17,720 nucleotides of DNA from Bacillota bacterium (GCA_012727835.1 JAAYGE010000191.1:1-17720), one strand, 5' to 3'. Shown: positions 7,058 through 14,343, counted from the stretch's first letter. Translations and numbers: made by a program. The notes: generated from the sequence alone by a model not told the origin.

Positions 7058-7942
7058 TTACTGCCGTAGTTTGGGATCGAGGGCATCTCGCAAGCCGTCT
7101 CCCAAGACATTAATCGACAACACGGTTAAAAGATTCATGATTCCGGCCGGAATCCACAACCAAGGATAATTGGTGAGGGCCGTAAAGTTTTGGGCCATAT
7201 GCAGCATATTGCCCCAGCTGGGTTGGGGCGGTTTCACCCCTAAGCCCAGATAGCTTAATCCGGCTTCACCTAAGATACCACCGGCTATACCAAGGGTGGC
7301 ATAGACCACCAGTACCGCAAATACGTTGGGCAAAATATGATGCCAAATAATGCTGGGGGCCGATAGGCCTAGCGCCCGGGCCGCCTCCACGAACTCCCGT
7401 TCTTTAATGGCCAGCACCTCCGCCCGCACGATACGGGCCAGCCCGGGCCAACTTAAGACACCGGAAACCAGCATGACGGTGCGGATGCCCGGGCCCAGCA
7501 CCGCCGCCATGACGATGGCCATAAGGAAGAAGGGAAAACACATAAAAATATCCACCAGGCGCATTATCAGATTGTCAACCAGGCCGCCGAAGTAGCCGGA
7601 AATGGCCCCTAAAGTGACACCAATGACTATGGAAATGCCGGTGGAAACCAGACCAACAGCTAAAGAAGCTTGAGCACCATAGATCAACCGGGTGAGCACG
7701 TCACGCCCCATATCGTCGGTACCCAGCCAATGTTCCCTGGACGGCTTGCTAAAGCGTTTGCTCAAATCACCCTGATCCCTTGGGTAGGGGGCAATAAGGG
7801 GAGCGGCAATGGCCATCAAAACTAAAAGAATAATTACTCCTCCAGCCCACATGGCTAGCCTATTCTTTTTAAAACGTTTCCAGGCGACTTGCGCGGGAGA
7901 TAGCCCGCGTTCTTTGCTATTGACTAAAGAATTACTAGACAA
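7058..7942 (-). CDS. oppC: Peptide ABC transporter permease, OppC/DppC type
   Basis: Inner-membrane permease that forms the channel with OppB. About 294 residues from the TTG at 7942, chosen because AAGGAGGTAGCTCT sits just upstream and the frame then begins SSNSLVNSKERGLSPAQ, a typical cytoplasmic lead. The OppC N-terminal motif VAWKRFKKNRLAMW is followed by the first membrane helix. The GTDDMGRDVLTRLIYGAQ segment and the EAA loop (EFVEAARALGLSAPSIIWHHILPN) are characteristic and contact the ATPases. There are about six membrane segments. It starts 16 bases after the oppB stop and is cotranscribed with it. Confidence 0.94.
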   Translation of the reverse strand: MSSNSLVNSKERGLSPAQVAWKRFKKNRLAMWAGGVIILLVLMAIAAPLIAPYPRDQGDLSKRFSKPSREHWLGTDDMGRDVLTRLIYGAQASLAVGLVSTGISIVIGVTLGAISGYFGGLVDNLIMRLVDIFMCFPFFLMAIVMAAVLGPGIRTVMLVSGVLSWPGLARIVRAEVLAIKEREFVEAARALGLSAPSIIWHHILPNVFAVLVVYATLGIAGGILGEAGLSYLGLGVKPPQPSWGNMLHMAQNFTALTNYPWLWIPAGIMNLLTVLSINVLGDGLRDALDPKLRQ

Positions 7943-7958
7943 AAGAGCTACCTCCTTA

Positions 7959-8927
7959 CTAATCGTATCTAATTCGAGGATCAACCACCGCGTACATGAC
8001 GTCGGCCAGCAGGTTGGCAAAGAGCATCACTATTGCCAGCACCATGGTACCCGCCATAACCACCGGATAGTCGCGGTTACTAATAGCCCGATAAACCATA
8101 GTCCCCATGCCGGGCCACATGAACACGGTCTCCGTCAGCACTGCGCCGGAAAGTATAGAGCCCAGGGACATACTTAACACCGTAATCACGGGAATGAGGG
8201 CATTGCGCAGAGCATGCTTATAAATTACCCTTTTCTCCGGCAGCCCTTTGGCGCGGGCGGTACGAATATAGTCCTGACGAATTACCTCCAGCATGGCCGA
8301 GCGGGTATAGCGCATCCGGGACGCCACCTGCACTAGGGTGAGCACCGTCACTGGTAAGACCATGTGATAAAGACGATCTAAGACTAGGCGCCAACCGGTG
8401 TAACCCCTCATAATGCTACCCATGCCCTGGATGGGAAACCAACCTAAATCAAAGGCGACAAACTTAATAAACAAAAGGGCCAAGAAGAAGGCTGGTATAG
8501 AAATACCTAAGAAAGCGAGAATGGACAAAATATGATCAAGCCGGGAATACTGCCGTGTGGCCGAAAGCACGCCCAAAGGCACCGCGATCATGGTGCTGAG
8601 AATGAGCGCCGGCAACGACAGGGTTAAAGTGTTGGCTAAGCGCCTGGGCAACAGGCTGGCAATCGGTTCTTTGCTATCGATGGAATAGCCCAGATTGCCC
8701 GATAAAACTTGCGACGCCCATTTGACGTATTTCACTGGTAACGGATCATAATAACCGATAGACCGCAACATATTCTCATAGTCTTCCGCCGTAATATTGG
8801 GGTTGGTTTCCAGCATGGCCCTATAGGGGTCGCCCGGCGCGATGTTGATGAGCAGGAACACTATCATCGAGATACCAATTATTACAGGAATCATTAGTAA
8901 CAAACGCCGGACAATATAATTAAACAT
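7959..8927 (-). CDS. oppB: Peptide ABC transporter permease, OppB/DppB type
   Basis: Inner-membrane permease of 322 residues with the OppB N-terminus MFNYIVRRLLLMIPVIIG (first membrane helix) and the GDPYR motif just after it. The EAA loop reads YIRTARAKGLPEKRVIYKHALRNALIPV, with the conserved A...G...I.HxLRNAL spacing. The final segment DPRIRYD is the usual C-terminus. The ATG at 8927 follows GGAGGTGG at seven bases; an upstream GTG lies within that site. It is separated from the binding-protein gene by about 100 bases containing a strong hairpin, which may give more binding protein than permease. Confidence 0.95.
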   Translation of the reverse strand: MFNYIVRRLLLMIPVIIGISMIVFLLINIAPGDPYRAMLETNPNITAEDYENMLRSIGYYDPLPVKYVKWASQVLSGNLGYSIDSKEPIASLLPRRLANTLTLSLPALILSTMIAVPLGVLSATRQYSRLDHILSILAFLGISIPAFFLALLFIKFVAFDLGWFPIQGMGSIMRGYTGWRLVLDRLYHMVLPVTVLTLVQVASRMRYTRSAMLEVIRQDYIRTARAKGLPEKRVIYKHALRNALIPVITVLSMSLGSILSGAVLTETVFMWPGMGTMVYRAISNRDYPVVMAGTMVLAIVMLFANLLADVMYAVVDPRIRYD

Positions 8928-8984
8928 TAATTCCACCTCCTGTTACAGGATTGGCCCTCATAGAGGTCTGCCCAGTACATAAGT

Positions 8985-9014
8985 GCAGAAAACCCTCGTT
9001 GGAGGGTTTTCTGC
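8985..9014 (-). terminator. Intercistronic hairpin between binding protein and permease genes
   Basis: A perfect 13-bp stem (8985-8997 with 9002-9014) closes a four-base loop. Its 3' arm contains GGGTTTTCT, so a shorter stem followed by a T-run is possible. Such hairpins after the binding-protein gene of ABC importers are known to stabilise the upstream message or terminate partially. Which applies cannot be read from sequence. Confidence 0.6.
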
Positions 9015-9028
9015 TCGCAAGTTCGAGT

Positions 9029-10654
9029 CTACTTGAATTCCCAATTAACGATGTTATAGTAACTGCCACCGGCATAGTATTGTACGTTCTGTAGATCGCC
9101 GGTCACAGCAAGGCCACCATTCCAGTTATAGAGCCAGATCCAAGGTATTTCCTCGTTCATATAGATAGCCCATTCCTTGTAAATAGGTTTGCGCTCCTCT
9201 ATATCAACAACACTAACACCTTTTCTTAATAGTTCTAGGCTCTTTTCCGAACTCCAACCGCCATAGTTGAAGGTGGAACCGGGACCCCAGATGTAGAGCT
9301 GGTCCGCATCGAAGCTGGTACCCATACCCATCAGGAAGAGGTGAAAGTCGCCCTGGGCACAAGCGTCGGAAAGGGCCTGGAATTCCATGAGCATCAACTC
9401 AATCTCAATCCCGATATCTTTCAGGTTCTGGTGAATCAGCTCAGCGGCCTTTTCCCGCACCTTATTGCCACTGGGATACTTCAAGGTCCACTTTACTGGC
9501 TTACCGTCTTTGCTCATAACACCATTCTCATAGGTGTAACCGGCTTCTTGGAAGAGCTCAATAGCGCGCTCTGGATCGTAGTTATAATGCTTGATGACGT
9601 CATCGCCCGGATAGGCCCAAATGGTCTTGGGGAAGGGGTTGTCAGCTACGTTACCTTCACCGTATAGCAAGTCATCCACGATGCTTTGGCGGTTAATAGC
9701 ATGGGCTAAAGCCTGGCGCACCCGCTTATCTTGGAAATCGGGGATACGGTGGTTGACGCCCATGTATTGCACAGCCACCAAACCGGCCGTCTTGATTTGC
9801 ACGCCCGCATCTTCTAAGGCCTTAATGGTGGTCGGATTGAAATCGCTAACCGACATGATATCGATTTCACCCTTGATGATCTGGGCCTGGGCTGTATCCT
9901 GAGACACGGCTTGAATTACAATACCGTCCACCTTCGGGCGACCGCCCCAATAATCTTCGTTCGCCTCTAGGGCCACATATTGGTCCTTAACGAATTCCTT
10001 GAATACGAAGGGGCCGCTACCGATTGGGTTTTCCAACAGGTCTCGCCGTTGGTCGGCGGTGGCCACTTCCACGTCACCCCAGATATGTTTGGGTAGCACA
10101 TAACGGCCACCAATCTGATAGAGGAAGGGACCAAAGGGTTGAACCGTGGTAATTTTAATTGTCTTTTCGTCGATGATTTCTATACCTTCCACATCATCGG
10201 CTTCCCCTTTATGCCAAGCATCCATGCCGACAATTTGCTCCACGTTGGAATAGCGGGGACCGGTGTAGTCCTTATGACCAACAAACATCAAGGAAAACTT
10301 TACGTCTTCGGCAGTAACCGGCTGCCCGTCATGCCATTTAGCTTCCGGCTGTAAATAGAAAGTTACGCTACGGTTGTCCTCGGAAATTTCCCAACGCTCG
10401 GCCAAAGCCGGCTCGTATTCAAAATTGGGGGTAAAAGTGACCAAGGTTTCATAGACGAGGTCGGCTACACTGCTGTCGTAGTCGCTAGTTAAGAGTTCGG
10501 GATGGAATAGACCCGTCGGGGGGTTCCACTGGGCAATACGAACAATTTTGTCGGTTCGCTCTGTGCTGCCACCGCCACCACCGGCACAGCCGGTTAGAAC
10601 GAGGGCGACAAGAAGCATCGCGGTCAATACTAGAAAACCGGTGCTTCTCTTCAT
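9029..10654 (-). CDS. oppA: Peptide-binding lipoprotein of ABC transporter (SBP family 5)
   Basis: 541-residue extracellular solute-binding lipoprotein that captures peptides (or a related ligand such as nickel chelates) for the permease encoded next. Residues 1-22 are a lipoprotein signal peptide with lipobox LTGC (Cys23), followed by a glycine-rich linker. The family signature is visible in FTPNFEYEPALAERWEISEDN and in WHDGQPVTAEDVKFSL. The C-terminal lobe contains VRQALAHAINRQSIVDDLLYGEG. The ATG has GAAGGAGAG upstream. It is first in the operon and has a structured leader. Opp and Dpp proteins cannot be separated by sequence alone, so the gene symbol is generic. Confidence 0.94.
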   Translation of the reverse strand: MKRSTGFLVLTAMLLVALVLTGCAGGGGGSTERTDKIVRIAQWNPPTGLFHPELLTSDYDSSVADLVYETLVTFTPNFEYEPALAERWEISEDNRSVTFYLQPEAKWHDGQPVTAEDVKFSLMFVGHKDYTGPRYSNVEQIVGMDAWHKGEADDVEGIEIIDEKTIKITTVQPFGPFLYQIGGRYVLPKHIWGDVEVATADQRRDLLENPIGSGPFVFKEFVKDQYVALEANEDYWGGRPKVDGIVIQAVSQDTAQAQIIKGEIDIMSVSDFNPTTIKALEDAGVQIKTAGLVAVQYMGVNHRIPDFQDKRVRQALAHAINRQSIVDDLLYGEGNVADNPFPKTIWAYPGDDVIKHYNYDPERAIELFQEAGYTYENGVMSKDGKPVKWTLKYPSGNKVREKAAELIHQNLKDIGIEIELMLMEFQALSDACAQGDFHLFLMGMGTSFDADQLYIWGPGSTFNYGGWSSEKSLELLRKGVSVVDIEERKPIYKEWAIYMNEEIPWIWLYNWNGGLAVTGDLQNVQYYAGGSYYNIVNWEFK

Positions 10655-10682
10655 GCGTTAACTCTCCTTCTTCACAAATATT

Positions 10683-10740
10683 AAGTTGCTGCTCTTGTAC
10701 TGGCAGGCGGCCGCTGACTGCCAGCACAATGGCGCAACTT
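10683..10740 (-). promoter_or_regulatory. Nested hairpin in the leader of the peptide transporter operon
   Basis: Three nested inverted repeats share one axis: AAGTTGC/GCAACTT (10683-10689/10734-10740), TTGT/ACAA (10695-10698/10726-10729) and CTGGCAG/CTGCCAG (10700-10706/10718-10724). The loop holds the palindrome GCGGCCGC. It lies about 30 bases upstream of the oppA start, inside the expected 5' leader. It does not match a riboswitch or T-box I know. It may be a regulatory or RNA-stability structure, or an operator-like cruciform. Confidence 0.5.
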
Positions 10741-10790
10741 ATTAGCCTAAAGTATTCGAGCCTTTTTCCTCCCGATAGCAAAAAGTCTTT

Positions 10791-10796
10791 ATTATA
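10791..10796 (-). promoter_or_regulatory. Possible -10 box for the peptide transporter operon
   Basis: A perfect TATAAT on the minus strand in an AT-rich stretch, about 137 bases upstream of the binding-protein ATG. The -35 position (TTTTCT, 10819-10814) is a poor match and falls in the tail of the disA terminator. A leader of roughly 130 bases would include the nested hairpin. Confidence 0.4.
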
Positions 10797-10804
10797 ATTT
10801 TTTT

Positions 10805-10845
10805 GCTAAAATAAGAAAACCTCGGCCGAGGTTTGCCGAGGTTTT
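10805..10845 (-). terminator. Terminator after disA
   Basis: On the minus strand AAAACCTCGG (10845-10836) can pair with CCGAGGTTTT (10825-10816), followed by CTTATTTT. An internal copy of CCTCGG offers an alternative shorter stem. It lies just after the disA stop and separates disA from the transporter operon. Confidence 0.75.
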
Positions 10846-10854
10846 TAGTTCTGT

Positions 10855-11928
10855 TTATAGATGCCTATCTATTAGTGCTTGTCCTTTTAAGCGGCGTAGA
10901 CCTTCCGAGATGGCCCGGGCCCGTACCTCACCGATACCCTCCACCTCATCCAGAGCTTCAATGGAGGCCTCCATCACACCTTGCAGATTACCAAAATGAT
11001 CCACCAAGTTCTCCACCACCGAATGGGGAAGCCGCGGTATCTTCTGCAATATGCGGTAGCCACAAGGGGAAACCAGGCGCTCTAAAGCATTTAGGTTGGC
11101 GCCGTAGCCCATAAGACGACAGAAATTAATAGGTTCCAACAGCTCTTCCGAAGTAAATTCGGACATCTGCTCCCTAATCTCTTCGGGAGTACGGGTTTCC
11201 CCGGGAGCCATGTAGTCGCGAATTACAGCTAAGGATTCGCTTTCCGTATTACCGACCAGCTCTACCAGCTGCATGTTTACCAAGCGGCCTTCCGAACCCA
11301 GCTCCACTATGTAGCGTTTAATCTCAGCCACAATACGGGCCACCATTTCAAACCTTTGCATCACGTTGCATACATCGAAAACGGTAACCAAATCCTCAAA
11401 TTCCAACGCCCCCAGGTTAATGAGGGCCTGGTCTAAGACCGCCTTATACTTCTCCAGGGTTTGGATAGCTTGGTTGGCCTTGGACAATATTACGCTGATA
11501 TCCCGCAAGATATATTTCTGAGTGCCCAAGTAGAGGCTGATGATGTTCCGTCTCTGCGAAATAGCAATCACAATTTCATCGGTCATGCGGGCCACCCGCT
11601 CGGCAGTGCGATGACGAATACCCGTCTCCGTCGAGGGCACGCTGGGGTCAGGCACCAGCTGGGTGTTAGCATAAAGAATCTTCTTAGCATCGGCGCTGAG
11701 AATAATGGCGCCATCCATTTTAGCCAATTCATATAAGGCGGCTGGTGTAAAATCACACTGCAGTTGAAAACCGCCTTCCACCAGCTCTAACACTTGGGGA
11801 GAATCAGACAAGACAATAATAGCTCCTGTCTTAGCCCGCAGCACATTATCTAGTCCTTCCCTCAGTTGTGTGCCTGGAGCCATACTGCGCAAAGCCTTTA
11901 GCAGCCTTTCTTCGCGTTCTGTAGCCAT
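10855..11928 (-). CDS. disA: DNA integrity scanning diadenylate cyclase DisA
   Basis: Makes the second messenger c-di-AMP from two ATP and scans DNA for branched intermediates; in Bacillus it works with RadA, whose gene lies just upstream here too. 357 residues, full length: diadenylate cyclase domain (about 1-145) with the DGA motif at 72-74 and RHR at 105-107, a helical linker, and a C-terminal helix-hairpin-helix DNA-binding domain (about 290-350, with EVEGIGEVRARAI). The segment preceding RHR reads ETGIRHRTAER, with Ile104 where well-studied homologues have Thr. The ATG follows GGGAGG. It starts 34 bases after the radA stop, so disA expression probably depends partly on the radA transcript. 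Confidence 0.97.
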   Translation of the reverse strand: MATEREERLLKALRSMAPGTQLREGLDNVLRAKTGAIIVLSDSPQVLELVEGGFQLQCDFTPAALYELAKMDGAIILSADAKKILYANTQLVPDPSVPSTETGIRHRTAERVARMTDEIVIAISQRRNIISLYLGTQKYILRDISVILSKANQAIQTLEKYKAVLDQALINLGALEFEDLVTVFDVCNVMQRFEMVARIVAEIKRYIVELGSEGRLVNMQLVELVGNTESESLAVIRDYMAPGETRTPEEIREQMSEFTSEELLEPINFCRLMGYGANLNALERLVSPCGYRILQKIPRLPHSVVENLVDHFGNLQGVMEASIEALDEVEGIGEVRARAISEGLRRLKGQALIDRHL

Positions 11929-11962
11929 TGCCCAACCTCCCTATCCCATCTATCCCATCTAG

Positions 11963-12669
11963 TTACCTCATAACATACTGCAGCGCCTCAGCCACCGAGG
12001 CGACACCAATGAGCTCGATATCATCGTGTTTAAACCCAGAGCGCAAATTGCTGGCCGGCAAAATCACCCGTGAAAATCCTAGTTTTACCGCTTCATTAAC
12101 TCTACTTTCTAAACGGCTAACGCCCCGCACCTCGCCCGCCAAGCCCACTTCCCCCACAATCAGATCCCGGGGAGCCGGTGGCCGGTCGCGGAAACTGGAT
12201 ACTATCGCTAAAGCTATACCTAGATCGGCCGCCGGCTCTTGGATTCCAACACCGCCAACCGCATTCACATAGGTATCTTGATACTGTAATTGTAACCCTA
12301 AACGCTTTTCTAAAACAGCTAATATCATAGCCACCCGCCCGTTATCTAAACCGGAAGTCATTCGGCGAGGAGTGGCAAAACTGGTGGGTGCCACCAGCGC
12401 CTGCACCTCCACCAAAACTGGGCGCGTGCCTTCCATAGCAGCAACAACCACCGAACCGGCGACGCCTTCCGGCCGCTCGCCTAAGAACAGTTGGGAAGGG
12501 TTTTCTACCTCCCGCAACCCGTTTTCCCCCATTAGGAAAACACCGATTTCATAAGTAGAACCAAAACGGTTCTTTACGCCGCGTAAAATACGGAAGGATT
12601 GGTGCCTTTCTCCCTCAAAATAGAGCACCACGTCCACCATATGTTCTAACACCCGCGGGCCGGCAATCG
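11963..12669 (-). CDS. radA: radA exon 2: RadA C-terminal part (KNRFG motif and Lon-like domain)
   Basis: Continues RadA after the intron. The first two bases (CG at 12669-12668) complete Ser218, then Ile-Ala-Gly-Pro-Arg-Val-Leu-Glu-His follows, the exact continuation expected after HVTKDG. The RadA-specific KNRFG motif falls at about residues 250-254, and the rest is the Lon-protease-like domain that forms the hexamer scaffold. There is no ribosome site near the first possible internal start (GTG at 12652), so I regard this as the second half of a spliced gene rather than an independent gene. Exons 1 and 2 together give 452 residues, a normal RadA length. disA follows 34 bases later. Confidence 0.9.
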
Positions 12670-12693
12670 CTTATAACGGACCATGTCTTCATC

Positions 12694-13407
12694 CTAACTG
12701 CGAATAGCATACCCTTTTTCTGCCTTGACCACTATATCGCTATTGACGGCTAACCAAGCCACCACTTCCTCCACCCCTTGCTCCGCCAAACGGCTAATAG
12801 AGACTGCATTGCTGCGGGCCCGCCATAGGATAAAGAAGCCTTTAGCCAACTGGGCTTCCGGGGGCGCGCCGGCCGCGTTCTCCGGCCAGGGCGCCTGCCC
12901 ATATTGCCGTAACAACCCCATCAGGTCCAAAGCCCCATCCGCGTCCAATGGAGGTAGCGCCGCTGCCGTTTGGCTCTGCCAAGGCGATAACTGGCCGCCT
13001 AACCATTGCCATAGACGGCGGCCTATGCGATCGGCCAAAGATAGAGCCACCACCAGTTTCTGTCCCTCAAGGGCCACCGGCGGCGCCTCTTCCCGCCCAT
13101 CCACCAGCACATAACCATCGATGTAACGGGCTCGATAGGCCTGCTCCAGGGGACTCAGATCACCAAAAGGCCAAAACCGCAGGGCCAAATATTGATCATC
13201 GGGGTAAAGTAATAAATCGGCGAAACTAGGCCAGGGAGTGGAAGGTATGTTTTTAGCCAAGAGTTTTTGCCACAAGGTAAAGATCGCTTGGCTGCGTAGT
13301 AGGTCAGCCGTAGGTAGCAGCTTTTGATGCCTAAGCCGCAACAGCAGCTTTTGTGACTTGGCTGCCGGAGTTAGGAGTTGGGCATATGGCCTCTCAGGAT
13401 CCCTCAT
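12694..13407 (-). CDS. Intron-encoded protein of unrecognised family
   Basis: 237 residues from the ATG at 13407, which follows a strong AAGGAGGAATAAGG site; the frame fills the radA intron and stops seven bases before the J8/7-like sequence. A homing endonuclease is expected here, but no LAGLIDADG pair, GIY-YIG, HNH or PD-(D/E)XK motif is clear. It is rich in Trp (nine) and basic near the N-terminus (KSQKLLLRLRHQK). The middle part (LSPLEQAYRARYIDGYVLVDG, then LSLADRIGRRLWQWLGG) faintly recalls the second half of LAGLIDADG_2-type endonucleases, and the last 50 residues look like a winged helix (VSISRLAEQGVEEVVAWLA ... GYAIRS). Both are weak impressions. Base composition resembles the neighbours, so the gene appears long resident. 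Confidence 0.85.
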   Translation of the reverse strand: MRDPERPYAQLLTPAAKSQKLLLRLRHQKLLPTADLLRSQAIFTLWQKLLAKNIPSTPWPSFADLLLYPDDQYLALRFWPFGDLSPLEQAYRARYIDGYVLVDGREEAPPVALEGQKLVVALSLADRIGRRLWQWLGGQLSPWQSQTAAALPPLDADGALDLMGLLRQYGQAPWPENAAGAPPEAQLAKGFFILWRARSNAVSISRLAEQGVEEVVAWLAVNSDIVVKAEKGYAIRS

Positions 13408-13415
13408 CCTTATTC

Positions 13416-13440
13416 CTCCTTGTACATGCCCACTAAGGAG
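13416..13440 (-). promoter_or_regulatory. Hairpin that could hide the ribosome site of the intron gene
   Basis: CTCCTT (13440-13435) is complementary to AAGGAG (13421-13416), the ribosome-binding site of the intron gene. An overlapping alternative pairs CTTGT (13447-13443) with ACAAG (13423-13419). The two cannot form together. Ribosome sites masked by structure are known for other group I intron genes. Confidence 0.45.
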
Positions 13441-13564
13441 CAACAAGATAGTGGTTTCCTGCCGATTAGGCTAATAACCGCAGTTTTCACCACAGCCCCA
13501 AAGCGCCTTTTCGGCATACAGCCCAATACTTAACTGCTGGTTGCCCAGAAATTCGGGCCGATTG

Positions 13565-14216
13565 ACCCGTCCTTAGTTACATGACCAACTAAAAAAAGCA
13601 CAGTGCCAGTATCTTTTGCATGGCGAATTAAGCGACTGGCCGATTCGCGTATTTGGCTGACTGTGCCGGGAGCCGAGGTTAAGTTGGCCGAATAAACAGT
13701 TTGAATGGAATCGATAACCACAACCTGGGGTTGCAAGGCGGTCAAATGGCCATGGATGGCATCCAGCTCGGTTTCGGCGGCAATAAAAATAGGGCCCTCC
13801 GTTACCTGCAGGCGATCGGCCCGCATTTTAATCTGTTGCTGCGATTCCTCACCTGAAACGTATAATACAGAAACTGCCCGCTGGGCCAGCTGGCCGGCCA
13901 ACTGCATCAGCAGCGTGGATTTACCGATCCCCGGATCTCCACCGACCAAAACTACACCGCCGGGTACCAAGCCCCCGCCTAGGACCCGATCCAGCTCGGC
14001 CATATTGGTCGTCTGTCGTTCCCAGCTGGAACCGGTAACCTCCTGCAGTTTGAGAGGAGCATTGGCCGCTACAGCACGGCTGCCGCTAGCACCACGAGTC
14101 GGCACCACAATCTCTTCTTGCAAGGTACCCCATTCATTGCATTCGGGGCAACGCCCCAACCATTTCAATGCCTCGTAACCACAGGCCTGACAAACAAATT
14201 TGCTTTTTGTTCTTAT
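13565..14216 (-). CDS. radA: radA exon 1: DNA repair protein RadA, zinc finger and RecA-like domain
   Basis: RadA is a hexameric, RecA-like branch-migration helicase acting in recombination and repair. Exon 1 encodes the C4 zinc finger (Cys9, 12, 23, 26; CQACGYEALKWLGRCPEC), Walker A GGDPGIGKST (92-101), Walker B VVVIDSIQTV and the segment LFLVGHVTKDG; it breaks after the first base of Ser218. Without splicing, translation continues for ten more residues to a stop at 13532-13530 and yields a protein lacking KNRFG and the Lon-like domain. The start is unusual: family alignment and a GGGAGGTGGGG site point to an ATA codon at 14216, there being no ATG, GTG or TTG in frame nearby. The first in-frame ATG, at 14291, lies upstream of a TATAAT box. 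Confidence 0.88.
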
Positions 14217-14241
14217 CGGACCCCACCTCCCTCGTCCTAAT

Positions 14242-14247
14242 ATTATA
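14242..14247 (-). promoter_or_regulatory. -10 box of a probable radA promoter
   Basis: A perfect TATAAT on the minus strand about 26 bases before the proposed ATA start and just ahead of the GGGAGGTGGGG ribosome site. No good TTGACA is seen 16-18 bases upstream. If used, the transcript begins near 14235, which excludes the ATG at 14291 as start codon for that message. Confidence 0.5.
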
Positions 14248-14343
14248 CCATTGATTGACTGGCCCCGATAAAGGAAAAAGGCTGTTGGCATGGTTCCTCA
14301 TTCTTTGTGGGGCACAATAGGCCGTATTGCATAGCTCGGGTCC

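Larger units (their letters stand above)
12670..13564 (-). mobile_element. Group I intron interrupting radA (895 nt)
   Basis: The splice sites obey group I rules: exon 1 ends in U (13565) and the intron ends in G (12670). P1: exon CGGGU pairs with intron GCCCG (13558-13554) with the required U-G pair at the site. P10: the first six intron bases CAATCG are fully complementary to the first six exon 2 bases CGATTG. P2: CTGG-GCAA-CCAG, a GNRA tetraloop hairpin (13548-13537). A P4/P5-like stem with A-rich joints lies at 13493-13451 (GTGGT/ACCAC, then GAAAA/GAA, then CTGC/GCAG). Near the 3' end GATGAAGACATGGTCC resembles the conserved J8/7-P7 sequence AAGATATAGTCC. P3, P7 5' strand and P8 could not be assigned with confidence. 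Removal restores RadA exactly. An unrelated gene occupies most of the intron. Confidence 0.85.

Noticed and set aside
11939..11961. Tandem copies of TAGATGGGA in front of disA
   Set aside because: Only two copies next to the ribosome site; too short to call a repeat array or regulatory element.
12930..12960. LDADG in the intron protein as a LAGLIDADG motif
   Set aside because: Only the last four residues fit, the preceding residues are prolines and alanines rather than a helix, and no second copy is clear.
12653..13529. Frameshift, pseudogene or assembly error as the cause of the split radA
   Set aside because: Both halves are intact and rejoin exactly at a phase-one codon. The insert also has complementary ends in the specific P1/P10 arrangement and its own ribosome site and gene, which an error would not create.
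12670..13564. Group II intron or intein in radA
   Set aside because: The 5' end lacks GTGYG, there is no domain V hairpin and no reverse transcriptase. An intein would keep one open frame through the insert, but a stop codon lies 33 bases in.
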